A stretch of 64,000 bases of DNA from Mytilisepta virgata (taxonomy: Eukaryota > Mollusca > Bivalvia > Mytilida > Mytilidae), in the NCBI GenBank assembly GCA_028015205.1, contig CM051514.1:22646150-22710149 (forward strand). The letters are read 5' to 3'. This document shows positions 44,321-57,438 of the stretch, piece after piece. Position 1 is the stretch's first letter. Each line of letters opens with the position of its first letter. The notes under the pieces were generated by a model. That model saw only the letters and a list, made by a program, of their open reading frames with translations. It had not been told where the DNA came from and did no database searches. A program made the position numbers and the translations under genes.

Positions 44321-45109
44321 ATTTTATAAAGAATTCATGCTCTGGTGCAGCAGGACAGTTGTAAATATATGAAAAGAGTAATGCTATTTATTTGTATACA
44401 CGATTGGAGATAAGCTACTATTATTTTTTTAACCAAGTTTTAAGCGAAGTATCTTTTCTTCTTTATCAAAGTTAAATTTTATCAAATATTTGAACCTGTA
44501 GACGTAAGTGTCTGGCATGCAAAAGTGCTCGGTATCTTTATTGAGAAAAAAATGTCTTCGGAATATCTTGATAACCGGAAATAAATATATAATAAAACAT
44601 GACAGAGTTTGCGTGTTATCTCAATCTGGCGTAAACAGGTGGTTCATAAATAGCATAACTGATTTTTTCAAATGAAATCAATATCTGTATAATTAACTGA
44701 CTCCTTATCAGTTAATTAAATCTGAATAAAAATAATCTTCTGGTATGCCGTGTCAAGCGTATTTTTGTTCCAATTATTACTTGTTTTTACTTCAAAGTAT
44801 TCCCAAATAAAACTCTGACACAATATACAAAGTTAATATATCGATGTTTTGCAGGACATTTAAATACAAAAATAGTTATTTTATTACTCTAGCAAGAATT
44901 ATTTAGTAAATTTTCCAGAATTTCGCATAGTTCGACCGTCAGGTCAATCCCCTTTTTATAAAATTTATTAGGGAGACAGACTTTAAGTATTAATAACAAA
45001 GTTACATTTGTTGGCAAATTCAGCTTATACACTAGCTAGATGGAGGTGTTTCTCAGAAAATTGTTTGTTCACTATATCACTCATTATACCAGACTCGCTG
45101 TCTTAATAA

Positions 45110-45840
45110 TAAAATTCTTTGATACCAATTTTAATGCACAAGATGTGCACATTTCGTGGATTTACGACCCATCAGTTGTGCTCAAGGCATAAAATGTTGA
45201 AAACCAAAACAAAAATCCCAAAACGTTGAAGAGCAAATTCAAAAAATGCAAAAATGACCAAAAGAGGTAAGGGCAAAACCATCTAAGGACAGAGCTATAC
45301 AAGAGGAAGATACTCCTTAATTTTCACATATTTTACAATGTTGTAAAAAATAAATTTTAAGTATAAAAAAAATAGTGGCAACAAATAAAATTCTTTGATA
45401 CACATTTTAATGCACAGGATGTGCACATGTCGTCCAATTTACAATATTTCAGTTGTGTTTAAAGCCTAAAAGGTGGAAAAAAACAACAATCCAATATATT
45501 TTGAAGAGCAAATTCGAAAATGGCAAAATGACCAAAAGGGGTAAAGCCGAAACCATCTAAGGACAGAGCTATGCACGAGGGAGATACTTCTTAATTTTCA
45601 CAAATTTTACAATTTTGTAAAAATAAATTTTAAGTATCAATTTGGAGCTAGTATCGAAATACTATCAACTGAGCTGGCAATGCCCTCGGTTACATCGAGC
45701 TCATCAGCAGCGGCATTGCGTCAGTCGTAAAAACAAAATTCTTTGGACACCAATTTTGATGCACAAGATGTGAAAATTTCGTTGATTTACGATTCATTAG
45801 TTCTGTTCAAGGCTTAAAATGTATAAAACCAAAAAACAAC
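45110..45840 (+). repeat. Rep-A, three head-to-tail units
   Basis: Units start at about 45112, 45386 and 45735 with AAAATTCTTTGATACCAATT or close variants. They run through GTTGAAAACCAAAAC, AAATGACCAAAAG, CATCTAAGGACAGAGCTATG and TTTTAAGTAT. The middle unit is nearly complete (about 350 bp) and ends AGTCGTAAAAACAAAATTC directly into the next unit. The first lacks its 3' third and the last is cut after about 105 bp. Confidence 0.85.
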
Positions 45841-45884
45841 GATCTAGTGCTGCTTATAGCATTAGCTGAGATTTCTACGGCTTG

Positions 45885-46130
45885 GTAACTTTATGTTGGT
45901 TTTGAAAACAGAGGGGCATGAGGTAATCAAAATTCAATGTCAATTTATTTCAATACACAAATGTACGTTGATTTTGAAGACACATCGACACCTGTTAATC
46001 AAATTCACTATGATTTTGTTTGAAAGCAGTGACCCACACACAACATGCATGAAAATTATACAGCTAAAAGTGGAAAGTCCATCTACGTCTTGGGAAATGT
46101 CTGTTCTGTTTACCCTGTAAATATAACATA
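45885..46130 (+). repeat. Degenerate two-fold repeat
   Basis: GTTGGTTTTGAAAACAGAGG with GTAATCAAAATTCAATG, and GTTGATTTTGAAGACACATC with GTTAATCAAATTCACTATG, are about 75 bp apart. The ORF across it (75 codons) is not recognised. Confidence 0.4.
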
Positions 46131-46797
46131 TTTTCTGTATTATAAAATAATACGGTAGCAAATTGTATTAAGTGTTTTACGCAATGACATTAAAGATGCA
46201 TTATCAGATACAAGCTTAGTCTACATCTATACATTGATTTACTTCGACCTTTGAAGGTCAGTTGCGGTTTCAGTACCTTTTACCCTAGGAAGATCTATCA
46301 ACAGCCAGATCGGTTAAATTTTACATTAAGAAGAAAGGATATTTCAGTACAGATGGTTTAAAGGCATGTAGACTTAAAAAAATGCACTGCAAAAATGATA
46401 AAACCCCTTTAAAATTAAAATCTAATCTGTATATTTGTGTAAAGAAGTTCATAAACAGTCAAGTGCTAATAGCAGTTCTCAATAAAATGGAAAGAAGCAC
46501 ACTATTGAACAAGGAAACAATTCGTTTGTTTGAAATTCGTCGAGTTGAAATTTTTTCATATTAAAAGCATCTTTCAACAGAAAAACCCTCATATGTAACA
46601 TGTACGTATTGTCAGGTGAAAATTGTATATTTTTGTTCAAAAGACCATAAAGCCGATCATAAAAATTACAGGGAAGCCCCAAATTTCAGACTAGGATATA
46701 ACACTTTTTAATTTCAGTCGTCTTCATCGCAATACATTATTGATAAAAAATGAAAAAGAGTAATTTTTTAACCTTTAAGTTAGCAGTAACATTTTAT

Positions 46798-47065
46798 TTC
46801 GCGTATGAGACTAGACATCTTCAGATAGATTTCACATCCTTCTGGAATTGACACACCATCGGACTTTTTCCGTTTTTTTATGGGAGTTCACATTGCTTGT
46901 GCTTTAGTTTCTGTGCTGTCTTGTTCTAGTATTGTTTAGTTTATTATACGTTTTTATTCTTTTATTATACGCGTATCTTTGTGGCATTCTTCTGACTTTG
47001 TCTTTTCTTGGACTTCGAATTTGTGGACTTATCTCACTGTTTTGTTGCTTCGGTATTCTTTTGCC
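46798..47065 (+). mobile_element. Penelope-like 3' end, tail type 2, second copy
   Basis: GCGTATGAGACTAGACATCT, ACATTGCTTGTGCTTTAGTT and TCTGTGCTGTCTTGTTCTAG match 43948-44320 with an internal deletion between about 46865 and 46880. Confidence 0.65.
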
Positions 47066-47814
47066 GATATTTATTTTGTTTGATTCTTAAAACAATCTTA
47101 TTCCTATTTGATCATGAATGATGTAAATATACGTTATGATAAACGCCTGGACTAGTAGAATATAATATTGTGGTTGTCCGAATTCAGAAATTATATATCT
47201 AAAGATAAAAGGAATGTTTTGGTGTTAAAGTACACGTAAACTAACCCATGTCATACTAGAATATAATACGAAAAGCGTTATTTTCAACTTGACAGTCGCT
47301 GCAAGCTTTGAACATTGAACCGAAAGCTTACACCAGGACCACGACTTCTCCAAGCATCAACTCACTCAATACTTTTGTCATAAACCCATAACAGCTTTGT
47401 ATGTTGCATATTTTTGATGTATTAGAGAGTGTATCTAGGTCATGGAACAAAACAACTACAAATACTGTCATACGATTGTAACACTCATTAAGAACACCGC
47501 AAGGCAAAATAAACATAACGCTTTAGAGAAACATTTAGTTAGGTTTATTTGTATAAATCTTCAATCATTTTAGTAGTATTTTCAAAATAAATTATTTTAG
47601 TTGAAACAAAATCTAGTTAATTATAGAAGCTTAAGTACCTTGCCATCAAACCATATTGTATGTTTTTTACTCGTTTATTTTAACCTGTATCTCGATAAAA
47701 TGTTCTGCTTTGGGTCTTTAAATAGCACAAGAAAATAAACCCACAGAGTCCAAAACGGAGGCTATAACACCTCTACAATTATTAAAACAGATTTTTTTTA
47801 AACAAAAAAAAAAA

Positions 47815-48275
47815 AACATCCCATGATACGAATTTTTATGCACAAACTGTTCACATTTCATCGATTTTCGATTCGCCAGCTGTGACAAAGACCATAAATA
47901 TTGAAAGGCTAAATAGTAATCCGATACACTGAAGAGCAGATTGAAATGTCAAAATGGCCAAAACGGTAAAGCCAAGACAACACAAGGACAGAGCTATGCA
48001 CGAGGAGATACTCCATTTAGCCTTAATATAAATTTGAGTAGCAATTTAATGCTCGTATCGAAATAATAACAACTGATTTGGTGATACCATTGGATACTAT
48101 GATTCTCCTAGTACTACGTGGTACATGTATCAACGGACATGCCCTGATACCAGTTTTGATCCACATGATGTGCATGTTTTATCAATTAACGATTCACCAG
48201 ATGTGTCCAAGGCATGAAATATTGAATGCCAAACCAATAATCCAAAGCTCTAAAAACAGATTCAAATATTAAAAT
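47815..48275 (+). repeat. Rep-A, two diverged units
   Basis: First unit 47820-48075: GATACGAATTTTTATGCACA to AACAACTGATTTGGTGATAC. Second unit 48142-48270: CTGATACCAGTTTTGATCCA to AAAACAGATTCAAATAT. More diverged than the 45110 units. Confidence 0.7.
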
Positions 48276-48279
48276 TATG

Positions 48280-49437
48280 GCACCTTTTAAGATACATATA
48301 TCTTTAAATTACCGATCAAAAGTATGGTCGTCATAGCTCATTCAGTACTCTCGTTGGTTATTAAAAGACAATTAAACTGTCTGTTGAAGCTAATTTTTTT
48401 TGTTTCTTGATTCGCATTTTTGTCATATTTCGTAAAACCGCAAAATCGTTCTTTCTTAATTTTCCCTACCTAAATATTTTAATTATCAATAAATTTTTAG
48501 CACAAAAGAAATTCACGATTCCCCCGTTCATTTGTACAACTTCCTCCCCAAGTTTGATTATAGTGCTGTGCTTAGACGAGTAAATGGTAGTGAAAGTGGA
48601 CTATAGGTTTTTTATTTATAACAACACTCATCTTATCATAATCATGTTAAGAAGCACATATAAATAAACCATTCTGTTGTGCGTGCTGCAAATCAATGTC
48701 TAAACAAAAAGTTTCTTAGGCACAAAGTCTCTAAGCGCAGTGACAATATATGTGATTGTATGCAGAGAGAAATTCTACAAATCTGATAAGTCTATATAAT
48801 ATTTTGTATTCAACCCTTTCCAGTTTGTTCAGACTTATATTAAATATTAAATGGATACCTGATTGTGATTATTATTCCCTGACCATTATTGCACCGTCAC
48901 CTCAAAACTGTAGGTTTCGACAACAGGATTCATATTTCAAAAGATTCCACCACATAATTATTTTAGTTTCTCTGACATACAAGTTTCGAAATGTCCTTGT
49001 CCATTTAATACTTCAATTCGTTTTGTTTAAAATATAATACCAGTAACAGTTACTGTAAAACCGGCAGTGATGCACTGCACTGTATCACAAAAGCAATAGC
49101 TCAGTTATAATTTCAATAGTTTTTTCATCATCAAGTGGTAATAAACTAATACATGCATATATATTAGCTAGGCCTTGATTGGTGGCAAGGTAAAAATACC
49201 AAGGTGTGACGCAATAAACCATTTAAATATAGTATCAATACATTTTAAATTAAACCTACAAAGGTAAACTAACTGAAACTATTTTTACTATTAGAAAAAG
49301 ATAAATTTCACAGATAATAACAACTTTCGGAAATGGCCCTCTGAGTGAAACATTTTCTCGCCTTATTGGCTCAACCTCTTTGTTGTACATTATGTAGCAT
49401 GAGTTAAACAAAAACTATAAGATGAACTGATAGTTGT
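48280..49437. other. Intergenic DNA, nothing recognised
   Basis: AT-rich; a 93-codon ORF at 48756-49037 has no recognisable feature. Confidence 0.45.
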
Positions 49438-49558
49438 TTTAAGTTTTCAGTGTTTATTTGTTGTGCTTGTGGTTGTTCATTTGTCTTCCAGGGTTTGTCT
49501 GACTAATGGATTGCGGGTTTTTTTTAATTCCTTAGGTATATTTGTCCTCGTTATACAT
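49438..49558 (+). mobile_element. Penelope-like 3' tail fragment
   Basis: Same tail as 34796 and 38515: TTTCAGTGTTTATTTGTTGT, GCTTGTGGTTGTTCATTTGT, CTTCCAGGGTTTGTCTGAC and TAGGTATATTTGTCCTCG. Confidence 0.8.
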
Positions 49559-50080
49559 GCCCGTCGTCTCCTCCAAAATTTACCCACAGTAAAGTCCATG
49601 TTGCTAATCACAAGGACACATTGTGTCCTTATTGAACCCTGTGTGATTACCAATTATAAAATAACCAATGCAAATTAGCTTATTTACATAACTAAAATAT
49701 ATCTGTCAGATATTACAATGATTTATGCATTGTATTATATCTTTCCTTTGATCATGATTATATTAAGATGGACTTAATTCATTTGAATAAATTGGTTAAT
49801 TTCCGTAGATACGAAAGAATGGATATTATTTAGTTTCAACCGATTTATGATTCTGTAATAATTGGAGATTATAACAATCAATCACGCAACCAGTATGTTA
49901 AAATATGCCATGCATGCGATAGGTATACACACTGCAATTTTCCTCCAAGGTTTGGCTTTGAACAGTAAGAAAATGCAAATGTTGAAAAAATTACTGAACA
50001 TCTAAAGGGGATACTTTATCTTAGCACTGGTGATAGTCTCACCAAATTTGTCTCTGTTCCAGAATTTGTTATCGCTTTTT

Positions 50081-50540
50081 AGGTCACCTGGCATAAGTCG
50101 TTATGCGAAAACTTTCCTTTAAAATGCATTGCACCAATTGGAATTAAATTTTGATAGATTTTTCCCTTTCCCAAACTTCCGCACTATTTGGTCCCGATAC
50201 TAAAAAAACAATGTGTAAAAATTTTCTCATCTGAATCTGGGGTAACTGAGACCAAAGTTTGGTGAAATTGTAGTTTCCTTTCACAATTATGTCCGGGGGT
50301 CCTGACCGTGGACCAATATGGCCACTGTTACACAAATCAGGAATATTTCGAAATCATTTCAGCTGAAACAGCTTGGGCAGTTTAGACCAAACTGGTAAAA
50401 GAGTCTTTAAAAAAAATGCTTCGCTTTCAAAATATTGCCCGAGTTCAGCATCGTTATCTAGCATGCGACTGTTTCTGAAAAAAAATCAGCAAAAACAGCG
50501 ATGAAGCTGTGTCGTAAATGATGTTGTGGGCGATTTCGAC
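50081..50540 (+). mobile_element. Possible relative of the AGCTCACCTG elements
   Basis: Starts AGGTCACCTGGCATAAGTCG. Inside are TCCGGGGGTCCTGACCGTGG and CCAATATGGCCACTGTTAC, recalling the ATGGCCACTGTTAC block of the 11999 element. The right boundary is not visible. Confidence 0.45.
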
Positions 50541-51990
50541 TCTAGTAAAATTTTAGTTATCTTGTATGAATTGTGTTCTGTCGGCCTCTTCAGTTTTCAA
50601 ATTTTCTCGAATTATATGCCATCTTATTATCAGAATACCAGTGCTGCAATTGACGCAAAACATCATTTAAAAGTTTTTTTTGCTTTGAATTTTGTTTTAT
50701 AGTTTGTTATCATATTACCACCATATCTCACGAACTAAGTAAGCAAGAGACGATTTCATGTTGTTCTATTAAGATTATAAAGTTATATATGTACTTACAT
50801 CAGATAAACATGCATCTGCACAGCATGAAATTAAACATTTAATGTGTTAATTTCATTGTTTTTACTGTAATTTCCTCATTTGTTGGCTCCGCTAAAGAGA
50901 CATGACTTGGTTCAACATACACGGATACACCATCCATACTGATATTATATAAAACAAAATGCTGTCTCCAATTAAGTGGATAACTCTGCCAGTGATCGGA
51001 TGTTCCCGGATGAAAAACTAGCCTTGTGGCTAGTATGTCGGTTCTAGCATGTAAATGATATTTTTTTTAAATGTTAAAATTATACTCTCCTATCTTAAAT
51101 TTATGTTTTGACTTTATACATGTACTGGTACCTGTTTTGGCCACTCCTGCTTTAGAACATTTCGGTGTATTGTTTCAGATTTCTAAATTTTCGGTCTAAA
51201 ACAACGTCGATTGTTTATGCATTGACAGTTGTACCATACAAATGTTTTCTTAAATACATGTATCACAAAGTGTATATAATCCTGCATTTTTTCAAATACA
51301 GTAAGTGCAACCTGTGTATGTAGGGCACCCATGGACCAGAAAAAAGTCATGAGCAGATTCCTGTTATATAAAGGTTAAATTTAAAAGGTTTGTTCATGTC
51401 GGGGTAATTTTTAGTGACCATTATAGACAGTGATTTGTATTATATAGGTGCCATTTAACGCAGATCTGAATTAAATTACCGTACGTTTAAAATGCCCTAA
51501 AGTACGTTGAACCGAACTGAGTCTCTCAGTTTTCGATAAATATCAAGCGTTTGAAGGCATATAATGAGTAAAATTATTAAATAATTTCTGAAAACGGAAG
51601 TTTACGGCAACTATATTTTAAATGCGAACAATAAGCATTTTTCTCCTAACTTTTTAACTTTGTGCATTGTAAACATGGGGGAAAAGTTTTATGACTTTTA
51701 CTAACCTTTCGAATAGTCCATTGTTCTGTACGTATAAAAAGTTCAGTAAATTCGATTTATCTCCAGGGATTCGCTGGTACATTTTCCGATTGTATTTCGT
51801 GAGTTCCTATTTATTCATTTTCAAACTAGTTGAAGTTTGGCCTTTATTTTTAAATCTTTGAATGACGATTGGACGGTATTGCACAATTATACCTTATTAT
51901 AGCATCAAAAGGGGTATCTAGAAGGTATGCCCATGAATGTCAATTGAGATCGTAAAACACTGCTGAATGAGTAGTACGAAACTAGATGTA

Positions 51991-52243
51991 CTGTGAGCAA
52001 AGCTCACAAAGGATACCCCCCGCTTTGAAGTCCAATTATCTCCCTTGTGTGATATCGGAAAGCAAAGATTTTTCTTCATGTACATCTTTGGATGATGTAC
52101 TTCCTTTCTGTAAAGTTTCGTTGAAATCCATTGAGCGGTCTAGGAGGAGTTGCGCTTACAAGATATATGGACAGACGGACGGTCAAGGTGATTCCTATAT
52201 ACCCCCCAAACTTTGTTTGCGGAGGGGGGGGGGGTATAATAAT
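51991..52243. mobile_element. MITE with ATACCCCCC inverted ends and GACGGACGG
   Basis: GTGAGCAAAGCTCACAAAGG leads into GATACCCCCCGCTTTG. The right side has GACAGACGGACGGTC, ATATACCCCCCAAAC and ends TTGCGGAGGGGGGGGGGTAT. About 250 bp, non-coding. Architecture resembles the 20116 element but the sequence differs. Confidence 0.75.
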
Positions 52244-54221
52244 TTTTTTTAGGAAGATTATGAGTTGAATTCAAACTAATTAAAGCAGACAAATTCATTT
52301 ATACAAGTAGCGAATACCAACGGCATTTTGTAGTGTCTTCTTGACTCTTTTTTAAGTGGTATTTCATTTTAATTTCAATTAACTTTTTGCTTGGTTGCAT
52401 TAATATCAACAAAGTTTAAAAAATTCGAGACCAATTAAAAGCATGGTAAATTTTACAATTTTTCTTTGATTACAAAATCAATGAAAAAATGAATAAAACT
52501 ACGCGCAGGGAAAAACTACACGATCTAGTGTCACTTTTGTCGCTCACCCCCAAAAATTGAAAGGTTGATTTCTTATATGAAAGTCTGAATTTAGGAAATG
52601 TTAAATTATACACTTTGATAAAAAAGAAAAAAAAAGATAATCGTGCTTATATTTATGTATTCGCTGAGGCATATGTACGCTGGTACGTGTCTTTATTTCA
52701 TAGTAAAGCAAATTCTTTAAAAACCGTTCTGTCGTGATGGACTAACCGAAACATGCCACTCCTTGATACTTCCTACAAATAAAGCATTTTACATTGGAAG
52801 ACAAAGGGAAAATTGATAAAAACTATTAGATTGTATATTTGGCAACTTCGCATTCCATAGTTACAAGTACCTGTATTTACCTGAGTACCCTTTAAATAAT
52901 GGGTCAGTCCAACTGTTGACCGTTAGAAAGTTGAATTTTATACAGCATACCACAAAATTGGTTGGGTGTAGGATAAAACAGAGGCGAGTAAAAGTTACCG
53001 GTAGTTTTGGAGAACACTTTTCACTAATTTTTTCAAAATGGTATGCTAAAGCTTGCGTTAAATATAGAAAATGTGAGAGATTCAATTCTGTGCAATGTAC
53101 TTTAAAACCTTCTGTCATAATTTGTGGAGAAACATTATTGGAATTGTGTGACACGAAATGGTGAAAAAGTCTGTTAACTGTGAGAAGACTTTGATTAACA
53201 GGAATCCCCACATGGTTTAACAAAAGACGTCCTTCAAGTCCCACTCGATTTATGAAGGTCAATGTCTGTCTTTGTAAACTGAATGCATACTCATTATGAA
53301 CTTAAGAAAAGAAAATGATGTTCCAAGTCAGTTTCAAATAAACTGGTTAAACATTTATATTTAATTTCTTATTGACGCATTTTTAGTGGTATTCATCCAT
53401 TCATGTTTTTGAAAAGTTAATAGGTTATCGAAACCAATCCAGACAATTCTGCATTTCATTCAAAGATTTAAGTAAAACTAATTGTAATTTAATTTATTCA
53501 GGAAAATTACGACCAAAGATAGTAGCGTGTTTAATTCAGGTTTCATTCATAATGACAAAAGATCAATTTTAAATCACTATTGTACCATATTCTATTGATT
53601 TTACAAAAGAAAAAGTTAAATAATATATGCTAATGCCTATTAAGGCGTTTTTCCATTTTAATATAACATATTTGTTTTGTAAATAGGATTAATAAACCAG
53701 CATACGTCCCTACAAAAGCATCAACCACAATTTTTTCGTGCTTTGAATATTGAAACAAGTCGCTGCTACAGATTAGGTAGATTTATTACGTGTAATCAGT
53801 CAGTTTCCAAAGGATAACTATTTTGGGCTCGCTACTTCTTCCCACACATGTTTGAAATTGAACCTATTATACTATTTAAGGTATCCGGACCATAAATGAC
53901 CACGTGATTATTCAAAAGTTCCCGGATGTTCCATACAACGCAAGTGAAATGACCTCGGTAATTATCGGCAAACTTCGGAAATGTCAATATAACTAACTTA
54001 TTTTTACAGACTCTCCATATAAGCAACAAAGTGTGTTTCAACTTGAGAAAAATATATATACAAAATCCCAGTTTTAAATTGTTTGGTTCAGCCATTCACG
54101 GCCAAAACGAGATACAATTTTCGAACATGAACTATTATGGTCCGGATACCTTAAATTGTATTGAATATATGAAAATGTAAGGAAACGGGGTATGCGACAA
54201 TGAGACAGCATCTTACTGGAT
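52244..54221. other. Intergenic DNA, unassigned ORF
   Basis: ORFs of 133 codons (minus, 52861-53262) and 82 codons (plus, 52916-53164) overlap on opposite strands. Neither shows a motif I recognise; one may be a transposon or gene relic. Short inverted copies of TATGGTCCGGATACCTTAA flank 53875-54155. Confidence 0.4.
53876..54153. mobile_element. Possible inverted-repeat element (TTAAGGTATCCGGACCATAA ends)
   Basis: TTAAGGTATCCGGACCATAA at about 53876 is inverted as TTATGGTCCGGATACCTTAA ending near 54153, a 20-bp perfect match bounding about 278 bp, again with TTAA at both outer ends. An 87-codon ORF inside (minus) is not recognised. A partial word AAGTATCCGGACCTTAATAA occurs at 60200. Confidence 0.75.
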
Positions 54222-54616
54222 TTAAGGATGCTCGCTGGTCATGTTTTGGTCTTTTTGTCAGATTTTCGGAATTCTCGGGTTTTATCCATTTCTTAAACAT
54301 TAAATTTTTTTGCCCATGAACCCCCACTTTTTCTTTTATAATTCAATCATTTATACCTTAAAATGGTATTTGACAAAATTTCATGAAACCCTTTTTAATT
54401 TTTTCATAAATTTTTGAGAAACTTGAAGTTTCCAATGCAAAGACATGAAAAAATCCAGAGAAAACCCATTTCCTGCAAAGGTCTTATAGCTCTAAAATGA
54501 GCACATGAACCTATATTTTTTTCTTGCTTATTTGTTTACTATTCATATGTTCTCTCAAACTAAAACACCTATTTCAAATCTTATTTATTTCCTATTAGAC
54601 CAGCGATCATCCTTAA
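54222..54616 (-). mobile_element. TTAA-flanked MITE, copy 3 (inverted)
   Basis: Reverse-complement copy of the 1607-2007 family with TTAA at both borders (54222-54225 and 54613-54616). Lies in intergenic DNA. Confidence 0.85.
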
Positions 54617-56224
54617 CATGGAAACAAATAGGTATTCTAACCATTATAAATAATGAACAAATAAATAAAATAAAAACAAAATAACAGGTTCATAACATTT
54701 CTATTATATATTTCGTGTAGGAGGAATAGAAAAAAAACATTTAGTTATCTTCACAACATGTGCCAAGTAGATAAAAATAACAAGAGATAAAAATTATATA
54801 AGATAAAAACAACCAGATAAACAAAATAATGTTATTTTAAGTATATATGTATGTTAATAATAAAAACAAGTGCTGTTTAATAACCTGATGGGCTATTTTT
54901 AATAAAAAGTGGTTTAATATGTAATTGAAATTGCACAACGAGTGATAACGAGAATCATGTCTACATTAACAAAAATTTTATATTAATATGATAGCACATA
55001 AAATATTACGGTATTAAATAGTTTTATTATTTGAGGGATTATTCTAAATTCCAATAGATAATGCCTTATCACTTTGCTATCTAACAGGGTGGCACTTATG
55101 CAAGATGCCAAGACTCTTCCACGTCATACATGTTCACGTTGTATGTATTTAACAAAGTCATCTTTTGGGTTTCCTTTAAATCATGATCCTTCTCGACATT
55201 TTCCTTCTGCCTCATTTCGTGTTGAAAATGAGACAACGGACAATGATTTCTTGGTACAGAATCTGAGTTTTGGAGAATAAATAAACAGATAAACGCACCG
55301 ATACATGTAATTAATAGTGAACTTAAAAAGATATTATTGAGAAAATCAAGCTCTCGTAAAGACCTTCACCGTAAAACTAGAATATTTAAAGGGACATTGC
55401 CAAAAAATTTACATAATATTTAAGAAAAAAATATAATCATTCACTATATTGTTAACTTCCCGTTTATCAGTAGCAATATTTCAGCAGGACTGTAATGGGT
55501 TGACATTATTTAGTTTTTACTTTTCAAGCTAAAGGCATGGTATGATTTGGTCTGATATTTGGCCCCTTGAATTCCAAAACCAAAAAGTTATGAAAACTTA
55601 CTTTCAGCTATCATTAAGTACTCTTAAAATGTTGCATTTTAGGGAACATGTTTTGTTTTCAACAAGATATTTCTGTAATAGCGGCAATATGGTAACACAG
55701 ATGGCTAATTGTGGAGAAATCAATGAAAAACACCAATTTTCACTCATTTTTGGACCTTTGAATTAAAACTAAAATTTTGATATGCAACAGCCTTGCCCAA
55801 AAAATATTTTATTGAAATGTGTCTTTATGTAACACAAACATTATATTTAAAAAATCTTTCGGCAAGGCTGTTGCTCATAGTTGTTTGACCAACATCTACT
55901 GTGAAAACACTCAATTTCTTCAAATCTTTGCTGCTTTAGCAGACGATCATGACGTCGCCGTTGCATCATGGGAAGGAAGTCTGTACAATGATTGATAGAT
56001 TGTGAAAGATCGATCATTATACGATAAAAAAGGTACACATTCGAATATGATATCTTAATTTTAATTTCTCATGTCAGATGGGGTCAACTAATGGCTGAAA
56101 TCATACCGTATTCTTTGTATTCAATAAAGGTATTACGTTGTATCTGTAAGGGATCGGTTGCTGACAAGAAAGTTTAAAAGCAAAATGACGTATTTGATTA
56201 AAGGTCTAGTTGATGTGGAATAAA
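54617..56224. other. Intergenic DNA, nothing recognised
   Basis: AT-rich. A GC-richer open stretch at 55074-55280 follows an acceptor-like CTATCTAACAG, but no family or partner exon is recognised. Confidence 0.45.
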
Positions 56225-56225
56225 A

Positions 56226-56590
56226 TCTTTGATATTAATTTTGATGCACAAGATATGCACATTCCGTCGATTTACGACTCATCAGTTGTAATCAAGGCCT
56301 AAAATGTTGAAAACCAAAACAAAACTCCAAATATTTGAAGAGCTTATTCACAAATGCCAAAATGACCAAAAGGGGTAAAGCCAAAATCGTCGTAAGACAG
56401 AGCTATGCACGAGGGATTTAATCCTTTTTTACAAATTTTGCAATTTTGTAACAGTAAATTTTAAGTCTCAATTTCGGGCAAACATCGAAATACTAGCAAC
56501 TGAGCTGGTGATTACTTTTCGGGGACGTGGAGTCCACCAGCAGAGGCATCGACTCAGTTGTAAAAATAAAATTTTTGATACCAATTGTAG
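56226..56590 (+). repeat. Rep-A, nearly complete unit
   Basis: From ATCTTTGATATTAATTTTGA through GATGCACAAGATATGCAC, GTTGAAAACCAAAAC, GGGCAAACATCGAAATACT and GCAACTGAGCTGGTGATTAC to AGTTGTAAAAATAAAATTTT, where a new unit begins (TGATACCAATTG) and stops at once. About 350 bp. Confidence 0.85.
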
Positions 56591-57089
56591 AATTAATGCT
56601 ACAATGCCGTATTTATTCATATGTACGGACATATTATCTGTAGTATGATCTCCCATATTCACCAGAAAAAAGAAAGACTTTATTTATTAAACAATGCATA
56701 TTTCAACTTTCACTTAAACTGTGACCATGAAAGCTAATTGCATGACCCAAAACTTCTGACAGTTTTAGAATTATTAATGTTTATTGCTTGGTAATAATGA
56801 AAACATGTTCATGGAAAACAAAAAACCTGTGAATAATTTACAATTAATTTGTTTTTATAATTTTTTTTATTAATAACACCATATTTAATTTCGTTTTTGA
56901 TTTCTTATATGTTAAGAATTAGACGTATAATCATGTATAATTGATCAGTAAGGTATTTTAAGCATATTTACCACGCCCACTTATCTCTCTAATTCATAAC
57001 AATTGGTTATGGTTAAAGTTTTAAAATAAGTTAAGCAATTTCAAAATTCGAGGAATGCGATTTGAAGTGTATATATATTTCTCCATTTA

Positions 57090-57438
57090 GATACACACCG
57101 CCTCGGTGGTCTCGTGGTAGCGTGCTCGCCTCGAATGCGAAAGGTCGCGGGTTCGATCCCCGTCAGGGTCAAACCAGAGACATTACAATTGTTATTTGCT
57201 GCTTCTCCCCCAAGCACGCGACATCTAGGAGTAATAGTAAAGATCTACTGGTCGGCTCGGACTCAGTATAATGTGTCCAAGTGGGGTGATATTTCTTCCT
57301 GCGGAAGCTAGCACATTAAAAATCCGGCTCATCGTGTCGGTCTAGTACAAAGCAGGGATCATATTCATTATCATATCAACATGTTCTCGTCTAATATGCA
57401 CCTGGCTGCCACTGGACGTTAAACAACAATTCATCCAT
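57090..57438 (+). mobile_element. tRNA-headed SINE, family 2, full length
   Basis: Head GCCTCGGTGGTCTCGTGGTA with box B GGGTTCGATCCCC, then a body of about 270 bp ending ACTGGACGTTAAACAACAAT and CATCC repeats. A 7-bp direct repeat CCATTTA flanks it (57083-57089, 57439-57445). Confidence 0.88.

Noticed and set aside
52861..53262. 133-codon minus-strand ORF
   Set aside because: No recognised motif, and an 82-codon ORF overlaps on the other strand. Kept only as an unassigned note in the intergenic entry.
55074..55280. Possible terminal exon after CTATCTAACAG
   Set aside because: Good acceptor and a mild GC rise, but no partner exon or family was recognised within the window.
57099..57172. A functional tRNA gene
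   Set aside because: Same reasoning: the head belongs to SINE family 2, which has a truncated inverted copy at 23427.
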